Shown here piece after piece: positions 1-7,425 of a stretch of 15,289 nt of DNA. Position numbers and translations under genes: made by a program. The notes beneath the pieces are model-generated. The model saw only the letters and a list, made by a program, of their open reading frames with translations. It was not told the origin of the DNA and made no database searches. Where the stretch lies: contig JAFADT010000571.1 of assembly GCA_023424585.1 (NCBI GenBank), positions 1 through 15,289 of the forward strand, read 5' to 3'. Positions within the stretch are counted from its first letter, which is position 1; the number at the start of each line of letters is the position of its first letter. The DNA comes from Pseudomonadota bacterium. Lineage in GTDB: Bacteria > Myxococcota > Myxococcia > Myxococcales > Myxococcaceae.

Positions 1-1
1 T

Positions 2-820
2 TCCGCCGCGAGCAAGAGCGTGGCCCGCCTGGAGGAGCGCCTGGGCACCCGCCTCTTCCAGCGCTCCACACGGCGCATGCACCTCACCGAACAGGGCGCC
101 CGCTTCCACGAGCGCTGCGCCCGCGCCCTCACCGAGCTTCGCGACGCGGAGGCGGAGCTCGCCCACGCCGTGCGCACACCTCGGGGCCGCGTGCGTGTCT
201 CCGTCCCGGAGATGCTCGCGCTGCGACTCATCATCCCCAACCTCCAGCGCTTCCGCCGCGAATACCCCCACCTGGAGCTGGACCTGGACGTCAACGACCA
301 CGTGGCCGACATCGTCGGCGATGGCCTGGACGCCGCGGTGCGCTGCGGTGAGCTCTCCGACTCGCGCCTCATGCGCCGCCGCCTGGGCCCCAAGCGCTTC
401 ATCCTCTGCGCCGCGCCCACCTACCTCCAGGCGCATGGCACGCCTCGCTCGCTCGACGCGCTCCAGGAGCACGACTGCATCCGCTACCGCTTCGTGTCCA
501 CCGGCCGCGTGGAGTCCTGGGCCCTGCGCCTGCCCACAGGCGCTCCCGTGCCACGCATCCCGGAGACCTTCGTCTTCAACAACAGCGAGGCCGTCACCCA
601 CGCGGCCCGCGCGGGCTTCGGCATCGCCCAGTTCGTGGAGCTGATGATCCGCCCGGAGCTGGAGGCCGGCACGCTGCGACCCTTCCTCCGCGAGCACTCC
701 CTGGAGCGCGGCGCGCTGTGGCTGGTGTGGCCTCCGGCCCGGCGCACCCCGCCCAAGGTGAAGGCCCTGGGCGACTTCCTGGCGCGGCTCGTCGAAGAGG
801 ATGAGGCCGGGGCGCGTTAG
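2..820 (+). CDS. LysR-family transcriptional regulator, 5'-truncated by window edge
   Basis: DNA-binding transcription regulator of the LysR type; only the C-terminal 272 residues are visible. The frame is open from base 2, so the GTG at 20 is not the real start: the in-frame residues before it (SAASKSVARLEERLG) are the end of the winged helix-turn-helix, entered within the recognition helix. The typical LTTR continuation follows (GTRLFQRSTRR, then HLTEQG). The helical linker leads to a periplasmic-binding-protein-like effector domain beginning near GRVRVSVPEM and running to the end. It contains the familiar DGLDAAVRCGEL and AARAGFGIAQF segments, closest by eye to the CrgA-like LTTR subclass. 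It ends 41 nt before a PAP2 phosphatase gene on the same strand. LysR regulators usually control a divergent neighbour, which would lie left of the window. Effector and targets cannot be read from the sequence. Confidence 0.93.
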   Translation, partial: SAASKSVARLEERLGTRLFQRSTRRMHLTEQGARFHERCARALTELRDAEAELAHAVRTPRGRVRVSVPEMLALRLIIPNLQRFRREYPHLELDLDVNDHVADIVGDGLDAAVRCGELSDSRLMRRRLGPKRFILCAAPTYLQAHGTPRSLDALQEHDCIRYRFVSTGRVESWALRLPTGAPVPRIPETFVFNNSEAVTHAARAGFGIAQFVELMIRPELEAGTLRPFLREHSLERGALWLVWPPARRTPPKVKALGDFLARLVEEDEAGAR

Positions 821-847
821 CCCCCGCCGCCTGGATTGCGGGGAAGG

Positions 848-871
848 GGCGGAGCGCCCTTATGCTCCGCC
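848..871 (+). promoter_or_regulatory. Perfect 8-bp hairpin enclosing the RBS and start of the PAP2 gene
   Basis: GGCGGAGC (848-855) and GCTCCGCC (864-871) are perfect inverted repeats with an 8-nt loop. The Shine-Dalgarno-like CGGAG (850-854, 7 nt from ATG 862) lies in the 5' arm and the start codon begins in the loop. Folded in mRNA this would mask the ribosome site. Alternatively it is a weak terminator for the LysR gene, although no U tract follows. A chance match in GC-rich DNA is possible. Confidence 0.4.
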
Positions 872-1770
872 ACCCCATGCCTGCCTCCTACCGGACCCTC
901 GCCACCTTCTGCCTGCTCCTGCTCGCGCCGCTGTCCCCCGCCGCAGCGCAGGACACCTCGGACTCGCCGCGCGCGCTGCGCTTCAGCTGGACGCGCGACG
1001 GCATCCTCACCGGCACCGCGGGCGTGCTGTGGATCTCCAGCGAGACGGTCTTCAAGGACGACCTGGCCCCGGCGCGGTGCCGCTGGTGCGACCGCGCTCC
1101 GGACGGCACCGACCGGCTCAACCGCCTGGACCGCTGGGGCCGGGGCATCGCGGGCAACACCGAAGCGTCCCGCAGGCGCGCGAACACCTGGAGCAACGTC
1201 ATCGGGTTCGTGGGCCTGCCGCTGGGCATGCTGGGCACCCAGTACGCCGTGGGACACAGCAGCGGCGCCTCGGGTGAGCTCTTCGCCCAGGACGCCACCA
1301 TCATGGTGCAGAGCGCCGTCCTCGCCTCCGTCGCCAACCAGGCGGTGAAGTTCGCCGTGGGCCGCGAGCGCCCCTTCGTCCACGTCCTGCCGGAGTCGGA
1401 GAAGGGCCTCACCGCCCACCCCAACGACAACAACGTGTCCTTCTACAGCGGCCACACCAACCTGGCCTTCTCCCTCGTCGCGTCCGCCGGCACCGTCGCC
1501 GCGCTGCGCGGCTACAAGCACCAGGCCGTCATCTGGGGGGTGGGCCTGCCGCTCGCCGCCTCCGTGGGCCTGCTGCGCATGGGCGCGGACAAGCACTACC
1601 TCTCCGACGTCCTCACCGGCGCCGTGCTGGGCACCGCGTTCGGCGTCGCCGTGCCCCTGCTCCTGCACGGCCGCGTGGAGGACGCCCCGCCTTCCCCCAC
1701 GCGCCAGTCCTCGGTGTCCCTCAACCCGATGGTTGGCACCCAGATGGTGGGCCTGTCCGGCGCCTTCTAG
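862..1770 (+). CDS. PAP2-family phosphatase with signal peptide
   Basis: Member of the type-2 phosphatidic acid phosphatase/haloperoxidase superfamily, which dephosphorylates lipid phosphates or pyrophosphates at the membrane; the substrate here is unknown. All three signature motifs are present in the 302-residue product: K163-x6-R170-P171; Y195-SGH198, where Tyr replaces the usual Pro of PSGH; and R239-x5-H245-x3-D249, giving the catalytic His pair plus Asp. A signal peptide is likely at residues 1-30 (hydrophobic LLLLAPLSPAAAQ). A C73-x2-C76 pair precedes the catalytic core. Hydrophobic stretches lie near 112-130, 201-215 and 223-238. The protein ends in a short beta-like tail with a terminal Phe. 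ATG 862 is chosen because CGGAG lies 7 nt upstream; ATG 877 (MPASYRT) lacks an RBS but would also give a good signal peptide. Function is assigned to family level only. Confidence 0.9.
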   Translation: MLRHPMPASYRTLATFCLLLLAPLSPAAAQDTSDSPRALRFSWTRDGILTGTAGVLWISSETVFKDDLAPARCRWCDRAPDGTDRLNRLDRWGRGIAGNTEASRRRANTWSNVIGFVGLPLGMLGTQYAVGHSSGASGELFAQDATIMVQSAVLASVANQAVKFAVGRERPFVHVLPESEKGLTAHPNDNNVSFYSGHTNLAFSLVASAGTVAALRGYKHQAVIWGVGLPLAASVGLLRMGADKHYLSDVLTGAVLGTAFGVAVPLLLHGRVEDAPPSPTRQSSVSLNPMVGTQMVGLSGAF

Positions 1771-1784
1771 CCACGCGCACCAAC

Positions 1785-1799
1785 AGGCCCCCCCGGCCT
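1785..1799 (+). terminator. Small GC hairpin after the PAP2 gene
   Basis: AGGCC-CCCCC-GGCCT, a perfect 5-bp stem with a 5-nt loop, begins 15 nt after the PAP2 stop codon. It has no following T tract, so it is at best a weak or Rho-assisted terminator. Confidence 0.2.
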
Positions 1800-2151
1800 C
1801 CAAGCGCGCGCCCGACATGCCAGTCCCCCCGTTCGCCGTTCATCGGACGGGTCCTTCCACGCAGCCGCGGTGAAGGCCGCCAGGCCCGCGCCGTCATGCA
1901 GGAGGACCGCGGCCTCGCGGCCATGAGCGCCCTCCGCGCCACCGTGGCGGAGATGGAGCCGGCACGCGCGCGGCGACGCGGCGAGCCCCAGGCGTCCGCC
2001 CACCTGTCCCCCGCCGGCCCCCAGGCCGTGTCGACACCACCGGCGCGACCGCGGGCCCAAGCGATGGAGCTCGTGCCTCCTCTTGAACAGATGCCCGCCG
2101 CCGTCCGGGCATGGGGAGATGGCGGTGCTATCTGAGGGGTCCGTCCTCAGC

Positions 2152-2157
2152 AAGGAG
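2152..2157 (+). promoter_or_regulatory. Shine-Dalgarno deciding the start of the receiver-kinase
   Basis: AAGGAG lies 9 nt before GTG 2167. The frame is open upstream to TTG 2083 and ATG 2119, but GGGGAG abuts ATG 2119 with no spacer. The GTG start places the receiver's first beta strand (VKCLLVDD) at residue 5, as usual for such proteins. Confidence 0.6.
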
Positions 2158-2166
2158 CCCCTGTCC

Positions 2167-3282
2167 GTGGCCTCCCGGGTGAAGTGCCTGCTCGTCGATG
2201 ACCTGGAGGAGAACCTCCTGCCGCTCTCCGCCGTGCTGCGGCGCGATGACGTGGAGGTGCACTGCGCCCGCTCCGGCGCGGAGGCCCTGGAGCTGCTGCT
2301 GCAACACGAGTTCGCGCTCGCGCTCGTGGACGTGCAGATGCCGGAGATGGACGGCTTCGAGCTGGCGGAGCTGATGCGCGGCTCCGAGCGCACCCGCGAC
2401 GTGCCCATCATGTTCGTCACCGCGGGCACGGGCGACCCGCAGCGCACCTTCAAGGGCTACGAGGCCGGCGCGGTGGACTTCCTCCACAAGCCGCTGGAGG
2501 CCCAAGCGCTGCGCAGCAAGGCGGAGGTCTTCTTCCAGATGCACCGCCAGAAGCTACAGCTGGCGCAGCAGCTGGACACGCTCGCGGAGACCCTGCGCCT
2601 CAACGAGATGTTCACCGCGGTGCTGGGCCACGACCTGAGGAACCCCCTCTCCGCCATCCTCACCGCGGCGGACCTGCTCCAGCGCCGCTCGGACGACGAG
2701 GCCGTGAAGAGGACGGCCTCGCGGATGCTGGCCGCAGGCAAGCGCATGGGCCGGATGATCGAAGACGTGCTGGACCTGGCGCGCGCGCGGCTGGCGGGCG
2801 GCATTCCGCTGCGCCGGGGAGCGACGGACTTCGGGCAGCTGGTGCAGCGCATGGTGCAGGAGCACCAGACGGCGTGGCCGCGCCACCGCATCGAGGTGCA
2901 GCAGGACGGCGACCTCGTGGGGGACTGGGACGCGGACCGGCTGGCGCAGGTGGCCTCCAACCTCATCGGCAACGCGCTCCAGCACGGCGACGCCGCGGAG
3001 CCCGTGCGCATCCGCCTGGACGGCACGCGCGACGATGCCCTGCGCTTCGCCGTCATCAACATGGGCGTCATCCCGGCCCACCTGCTGCCCTCCCTCTTCG
3101 ACCCGTTCCGGGGCGGCCAGCAGCGCCGGGGCCGGGGAGAGGGGCTGGGCCTGGGGCTCTACATCGTCCAGCAGATCATCCACGCGCATCAGGGCGGCGT
3201 GGAGGTGCGCTCCGGCGCCGGGCCCTACACGGAGTTCCGCGTGGAGCTGCCGCGCGCGGCCGTGGACGTCATCAAGCGGTAG
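2167..3282 (+). CDS. Receiver-histidine kinase (REC-HisKA-HATPase), soluble
   Basis: Two-component signalling protein of 371 residues from GTG 2167 (387 from ATG 2119). An N-terminal receiver domain (about 5-120) has acidic residues D11/D12, phospho-acceptor D55 in LALVDVQMPEMDG, switch T85 and K108 in HKPLE. After a short coiled linker (about 122-148) comes a HisKA dimerisation domain with H155 in the H-box GHDLRNPLSA. The ATPase domain has the N-box (ASNLIGNALQHG, N265/N269) and G2 box GEGLGLGLYI (325-333). The G1 region reads VINMGVIP rather than the usual DxGxGIP. There is no membrane segment or sensor domain, so input probably comes through phosphorylation of the receiver by another kinase. 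The last 11 bp overlap the 3' end of the convergent phosphoesterase gene. Partners are unknown. Confidence 0.92.
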   Translation: MASRVKCLLVDDLEENLLPLSAVLRRDDVEVHCARSGAEALELLLQHEFALALVDVQMPEMDGFELAELMRGSERTRDVPIMFVTAGTGDPQRTFKGYEAGAVDFLHKPLEAQALRSKAEVFFQMHRQKLQLAQQLDTLAETLRLNEMFTAVLGHDLRNPLSAILTAADLLQRRSDDEAVKRTASRMLAAGKRMGRMIEDVLDLARARLAGGIPLRRGATDFGQLVQRMVQEHQTAWPRHRIEVQQDGDLVGDWDADRLAQVASNLIGNALQHGDAAEPVRIRLDGTRDDALRFAVINMGVIPAHLLPSLFDPFRGGQQRRGRGEGLGLGLYIVQQIIHAHQGGVEVRSGAGPYTEFRVELPRAAVDVIKR

Positions 3283-4225
3283 CGCCGTTGTCCGCGGGCA
3301 CGCTGCCCGCCCCGTCCGGGGACTTGGGAGCCCCCGGCTCCGGCTCCAGCGGCGGCAGCGTGTGCATCCCCCAGCGCTGCCCGGCCTGCCAGCTGGCGAC
3401 GCCGGACACGCCCCAGCCGGCGCGCTGGGCCTCGCGCCCCTCGAACTCCAGCCAGAAGACGGCGGTGTCCGGCCGCGCCGCCTGGTCCAGGCACGCCACG
3501 CGCGACAGGGTGCGCCCGTGCGAATCCAGCGCCACGGCGAAGGGCTTGTGCGAGTGCCCGCAGAGCACCCACTTCGGGTGCACCGCGTCCACCAGCCTGC
3601 GCGTCACCGGGTTGCCGATCCACGGCGAGGGCAGCGGGCGCTCGGGGCCCAGCCGCTCGTCGCGGACCTTCTGCACGATGCCCCGGGGCCACTCGTGGAC
3701 CAGGAGCAGGTCCACGTCCCGCGCCCTGGACACCCGCTCCACCTCCGGCGCGCGGAAGTAGCCCGCCTGCTTCGCCGTATCCAGCGACGTGGGGCGCTTG
3801 AGCGGCTGGTCGATGAAGCGCGGCGCGTGGATGCCGGACAGGTACGCCACGCGCAAGGGGCCCAGGGTGCGCAGGCCCGCGCGGCCCAGGTAGTGGACGT
3901 CCGGGGCCAGCTCCCCGCCGTCCTGCAGGTCGTGCAGCGCCTCGAAGTCCTCGTTGTTGCCGCCAATGAAGTACAGCGGCCGCTTCACGCGGCGGACGCC
4001 GTCCGCGTACTCGGCGAACTCGGCGGGCATGGAGCGCTTGGCGGCCTTGCGCCGGTGGTCATCCGCGCGGCGGAAGGCCTCCACGTCCCCCACCGCCAGC
4101 ACGAAGTCCACCCGCCGGCCGCGCGCCTGCTCCAGCGCGTCCAGCCACGCCTCCACCCGGTGGAAGCGGCCATGGATGTCGCCCAGCGCGGCGACGAGGA
4201 GGGGGTCCTGCGACATGTCCTTCAC
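3272..4225 (-). CDS. Dbr1-like calcineurin-type metallophosphoesterase
   Basis: Binuclear-metal phosphoesterase of 317 residues. Metal-site motifs are seen in order: G-D16-I-H18-G; G-D47-V; G-N90-N91-E92; H177 in VHEWPRG; and G-H224-S-H226. The intervening sequence follows the RNA lariat debranching enzyme (Dbr1) pattern as I recall it: GDVEAFRRADD (Dbr1 GDFQAVRNEADL), LYFIGGNNED (FIGGNHEA), GGELAPDVHYLGRAGL (GGWVAPNIYYLGLAGV), LLLVHEWPRGI (FLSHDWPRSI), and CGHSHKPFAVAL (SAHLHVKFAAL). Unlike Dbr1 it keeps Asp in the first motif, where Dbr1 has Cys, and it has Asn91 where most family members have the catalytic His. The C-terminal tail after about residue 290 is Pro/Glu/Gly-rich. GTG 4225 is preferred because GGGAGG (4232-4237) lies 6 nt upstream; ATG 4216 is the alternative. 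Substrate unknown: RNA 2'-5' linkage, cyclic nucleotide and nucleotide pyrophosphate are all possible. Confidence 0.85.
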   Translation of the reverse strand: MKDMSQDPLLVAALGDIHGRFHRVEAWLDALEQARGRRVDFVLAVGDVEAFRRADDHRRKAAKRSMPAEFAEYADGVRRVKRPLYFIGGNNEDFEALHDLQDGGELAPDVHYLGRAGLRTLGPLRVAYLSGIHAPRFIDQPLKRPTSLDTAKQAGYFRAPEVERVSRARDVDLLLVHEWPRGIVQKVRDERLGPERPLPSPWIGNPVTRRLVDAVHPKWVLCGHSHKPFAVALDSHGRTLSRVACLDQAARPDTAVFWLEFEGREAQRAGWGVSGVASWQAGQRWGMHTLPPLEPEPGAPKSPDGAGSVPADNGATA

Positions 4226-4259
4226 TCAAGGCCTCCCGCCCCGCCCTGTCGAGTCATCC

Positions 4260-4293
4260 GGCCAGGTCACTTTCCGGTGACGGACGAATGGCC
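4260..4293 (-). terminator. Nested inverted repeat between lipoprotein and phosphoesterase genes
   Basis: In the 75-nt gap, GTCAC (4266-4270) pairs with GTGAC (4277-4281) around a 6-nt loop. Further out, GGCCA (4260-4264) pairs with TGGCC (4289-4293). No T run follows on either strand. It could attenuate read-through from the lipoprotein gene or be incidental. Confidence 0.3.
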
Positions 4294-4300
4294 GCCCCGG

Positions 4301-7240
4301 CTACGGGCACCCCAGCGGATAGGTGATTTCCACGACGGCGCCCGGGGCGGGGGCGCGCAGCCGGTCGAAGATGACGGAGTTCGCGCGCGCGTCATAGTTC
4401 CAGCCCTCCGTCACCGGCAGCCCGTCCACGCGGACGACGATGGCGCCGGGATCCGCGGGCACCTCCGTCAGGAGGAAGGCCCGGTTGGGCCCGAAGGCGC
4501 TCTCCGACAGCTTCTCCAGCGACGCGGCCCAGTTGGGCGTGCAGATGCTCTCCACCACGCCGTTGAGCTTGTGGGCCAGCTCCATGTAGCGGGTGCCGGA
4601 GCTGCTGGCCGTGTTGCAGGTCGTCAGGTCCTCCGGGCCCACCACGGCGTTGAAGCTCACCTTGGACGGGTCGTTCCCCTTCAGGGCCAGGAGGTACGTC
4701 TCGTAGAAGGCCACCGGCTGCGTGCTGAAGTCCTCCTCGTCCGACAGCACGATGATGGCCAGCTTCGCGTCGTCGCGCAGGAAGCCGCCGTTGCCGTCGT
4801 TGGCCTGGGGCGTGCGCGGGTCGTCCAGGTTGTAGAGCAAGGGGTCGGACAGCGCGCGGTAGGCCGCGTCCAGGCCCTGCTCGTTCCAGTGGCACACGCC
4901 CACGTGCGTGTTGATGGCGAAGACGCCCGGCGCGTTGGGCGTGTCCGGCGTGATGATGCGCGGGCTGGAGCCGTCCACGGGGAACAGGCGCCCGTTCTCA
5001 CCGCCCAGCGCGCCGCCGGGGCACTCGGACCAGCCGCCCGGGGACGGGTCCAGGCCGGTGGTGGTGACGCCGATGCGGTAGTCCACCTGCGCGGCGGTGG
5101 CCGAGGACAGGAAGGCCGCGAAGTTCTCCCCCAGGCTCTGCTGCTCCTCCATCATGGAGCCCGAGTTGTCCACGACGAAGAGCACGTCCACGCGCGACTC
5201 CGCCTCCTGCACGAAGCGGTCCGTCTGCTCCGTCTTCTCCAGGCCGCGCCCCACCAGCCCCGCGCTGTAGACGGCGCCGTCCTTCAGCGTGAAGCGCACC
5301 GCCGCCGCGTCCTCGCCCTCCTCCCCGGGCGCGTACTTCGCGGTGAGCTTCACCCGCCCGCCCGCCGGGATCGTGGCCGGCAGCGCGCCGGACACCGCGA
5401 ACTCCGGGCCCGCCTGCTCCAGCTTCATGCCCGTCACCTTCACGTCCCCCGGGCAGTCGTTGTAGGCCATGAGCTCGCGGGTGCGCGGGCCGCACGCCAG
5501 CCGGGCGACGCCGAAGTCCACCGTGGTGGGCTGCACGGAGAAGCACCCCTGCACGCCCCGGCCCACCAGGTTCACCAGCGGGTGGCCGTGCGTGGGGTGG
5601 CTCACCCAGCCCTCCGCGAGCCCCTGGTACTCCCCTTCCGCGGGCGGCTGGAAGCGCACGATGAGCGTGGCCTTCTTGCCGGGCGCCAGCACGCTGTTGG
5701 GCAGCGGGGCCGCGCGGAAGGCGGGGTCCGACCCGGACGCCAGCTGGAGCGAGGACAGGAAGCACGCCTCCGCGCCGGTGTTCCTCAGCGTCACCCCCAG
5801 CGCCACCTCCGAGCCCACCGGCACCTGGCCGAAGTCCATGACCGACGGCAGCTCGAACTCGCACGGCGCGAAGGCCCTGCCCTCGCCGGACAGCGTCACG
5901 CCGTCCGTGGTGCTGGAGGCGCGCTGGCTGGAGGTGACGGCGAGCTGCCCCTGGCTGGGGCCGCCCACGCCCGCGCGCGGGCTGAAGGTGACGCCCACCT
6001 TCAGCGTGCCCCCGGGCGCCACCGGCTGGCGGGACGGCGCCTGCGCGAGCGTGAAGTAGCCCCCCGCCTGCGTGGTGAGGTTCAGCCCGGTGACGGTGGT
6101 CTCCTCGCGGCAGCGGTTGTTCACGGTGACGTCGCGCGTGGCCGTCATGCCGAAGGCCACCGGCCCGAAGTCCAGGTGCGAGGGCGTCACGTCCACGCAC
6201 GACGCGCCGCCCTCGCCCGCCAGCGTCACCTTGGGGCCGGGCGACGTCGTCTGGGGCTTGCGCACGGCCACCTCCACGCGGCCGTCGCGCACCCGGCCGT
6301 TCGCCACGGGCGTGAAGGCCACCCGCAGCTCCACCGCCGCGCCGGGCTGCAGCACGTCGTTGGGGAGCGCGGGCGCGCTCACCACCTTGAACACGCCGGA
6401 GGCGTCCTCCAGCAGCGCCGCGCCCTTGTAGCTGAGCGGCTCCGCGCCCTGGTTGCGCACGGTGATGCGCTCCTCGGCGGTGGCGCCCACCACCACCCGG
6501 CCGAAGTCCACGCGCAGCGGCGTCACCTCCAGCGCGCTGGCCACGCCCGTGCCCGTCAGCCGCACCTCCGCGGGCTCGCAGCCGTCGCACACGGCGACGC
6601 GCAGGGCCGCCTCCGCGTTGCCCAGCCGCACCGGGCTGAAGGCCACCGGCACCTTGCGCGTCTCGTGCGGCGCCAGCGTGGACGGCAGCCCCGCCCCGGC
6701 GGAGAACTCGTCCGCGTCCGCGCCCTCCACCGACAGCACCAGCGGGCTCTCCACGTCCGAGGGGTTGCGCACCGTCACCTCGCGCATCTCCACCAGCCCC
6801 AGGTTCACGTTGCCGAAGTCGAGCGCCGTCTCCGGCACCTCCACCAGCGCCTTCACGCCGCGCCCGCTGACGGGCACCTGCGTCGCCGCGCCGCCAGAGG
6901 CGTCCGTGAACAGCTCCAGCTGCCCCTGCACCGTGCCCTCCACGTCGGGCGTGAAGCGCACCTCGAGCTCGTGCTCCGCGCCCGCCGTCAGCGTGAAGGG
7001 CTCGAAGGCGGGGATGGTGACGTTGGGCAGCGACGCGCGCGCGCCCTCCACGCGGTACGACGCGCGCCCCTGGTTCGCCAGCCGCAGCGTCATCGTCTTC
7101 GTGCGGCCCACCGCGGCGGCGCCGAACTCCAGGAACTCCGGCCGCGCGGCGAAGCCCGTGCGTGCCTGCTGTGAAGTGGGCCGCTCACACGCCGTCGCCG
7201 CCACCACCACCGCCAACACCAGCCAACGGAGTCCACGCAT
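4301..7240 (-). CDS. Lipoprotein with six choice-of-anchor D (Hydin-like) repeats and a VWA domain
   Basis: Surface or periplasmic lipoprotein of 979 residues. The signal peptide ends in a lipobox, AATAC, with lipidated C18. Six immunoglobulin-like repeats of about 105 residues follow, roughly 31-129, 131-232, 234-345, 347-456, 459-564 and 565-668. Each opens with a DFG or EFG motif then a short V-G or L-G turn (LDFGNVNLG, VDFGRVVVG, LDFGPVAFG, MDFGQVPVG) and closes with a G-x-G strand such as LTGTGV or LAGEGG. This is the choice-of-anchor D/ASPM-SPD2-Hydin pattern. A von Willebrand factor A domain follows at about 680-910, with MIDAS D691-N-S693-G-S695 and a later LSDEED (832-837). The last 60 residues form a separate small domain ending in PLGCP. 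ATG 7240 has GAAGGGGA 6 nt upstream. A binding or adhesion role is inferred; ligand and anchoring side are unknown. The VWA contains several Cys residues that could form disulfides. Confidence 0.93.
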   Translation of the reverse strand: MRGLRWLVLAVVVAATACERPTSQQARTGFAARPEFLEFGAAAVGRTKTMTLRLANQGRASYRVEGARASLPNVTIPAFEPFTLTAGAEHELEVRFTPDVEGTVQGQLELFTDASGGAATQVPVSGRGVKALVEVPETALDFGNVNLGLVEMREVTVRNPSDVESPLVLSVEGADADEFSAGAGLPSTLAPHETRKVPVAFSPVRLGNAEAALRVAVCDGCEPAEVRLTGTGVASALEVTPLRVDFGRVVVGATAEERITVRNQGAEPLSYKGAALLEDASGVFKVVSAPALPNDVLQPGAAVELRVAFTPVANGRVRDGRVEVAVRKPQTTSPGPKVTLAGEGGASCVDVTPSHLDFGPVAFGMTATRDVTVNNRCREETTVTGLNLTTQAGGYFTLAQAPSRQPVAPGGTLKVGVTFSPRAGVGGPSQGQLAVTSSQRASSTTDGVTLSGEGRAFAPCEFELPSVMDFGQVPVGSEVALGVTLRNTGAEACFLSSLQLASGSDPAFRAAPLPNSVLAPGKKATLIVRFQPPAEGEYQGLAEGWVSHPTHGHPLVNLVGRGVQGCFSVQPTTVDFGVARLACGPRTRELMAYNDCPGDVKVTGMKLEQAGPEFAVSGALPATIPAGGRVKLTAKYAPGEEGEDAAAVRFTLKDGAVYSAGLVGRGLEKTEQTDRFVQEAESRVDVLFVVDNSGSMMEEQQSLGENFAAFLSSATAAQVDYRIGVTTTGLDPSPGGWSECPGGALGGENGRLFPVDGSSPRIITPDTPNAPGVFAINTHVGVCHWNEQGLDAAYRALSDPLLYNLDDPRTPQANDGNGGFLRDDAKLAIIVLSDEEDFSTQPVAFYETYLLALKGNDPSKVSFNAVVGPEDLTTCNTASSSGTRYMELAHKLNGVVESICTPNWAASLEKLSESAFGPNRAFLLTEVPADPGAIVVRVDGLPVTEGWNYDARANSVIFDRLRAPAPGAVVEITYPLGCP

Positions 7241-7246
7241 ACAGAG

Positions 7247-7254
7247 TCCCCTTC
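7247..7254 (-). promoter_or_regulatory. Ribosome-binding site of the VWA lipoprotein
   Basis: On the minus strand GAAGGGGA lies 6 nt before ATG 7240. It supports that start, which also gives a correct lipoprotein signal peptide. Confidence 0.65.
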
Positions 7255-7402
7255 TTTCCTACGCACGGCACCGGTGTCCCCCCACACAGCCCTGCACGTG
7301 GATCCGGTCGTCGTAGAAAGGTGCAACCCTGGTGCCTGGACGTCCCAACGAGGCGTCGTCGCTCCGCCAACATGGCAAACGGGCGCCCACGCTGATGAGC
7401 GG

Positions 7403-7419
7403 GCTTTAACGGGTAAAGC
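7403..7419. repeat. 17-bp inverted repeat, possible operator
   Basis: GCTTTA-ACGGG-TAAAGC is a perfect 6-bp inverted repeat with a 5-bp spacer. Length and AT content suit a dimeric repressor site. It lies 163 bp upstream of the lipoprotein start and 240 bp upstream of uvrA. Confidence 0.45.
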
Positions 7420-7425
7420 AGGAGA

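Larger units (their letters stand above)
1771..2166. other. Stretch of about 0.4 kb without a convincing gene
   Basis: Apart from the small hairpin at 1785-1799, nothing here is recognisable. An open frame at 1896-2135 (plus, 79 codons, Pro/Arg/Ala-rich) starts with ATG but has no good RBS and no recognised motif. It has GC-rich third positions at first and loses that bias near the end. It overlaps the upstream portion of the receiver-kinase reading frame, so it is probably not a gene. The minus strand is also open here, but as part of a frame running antisense through the kinase gene. The region most likely holds the promoter and leader of the kinase gene; no clear -35/-10 pair was found. 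Confidence 0.5.

Noticed and set aside
1896..2135. A possible 79-residue small gene between PAP2 and the receiver-kinase
   Set aside because: It has weak RBS context, Pro/Arg/Ala-rich composition and no motif, and codon bias fades toward its end. Not strong enough to call.
3035..7174. A 1379-codon open frame on the plus strand antisense to the VWA lipoprotein
   Set aside because: Composition is Arg/His/Ala/Gly/Val-rich with no domain; it is an antisense shadow of a high-GC3 gene. The opposite strand has a lipobox, repeats and a MIDAS motif.
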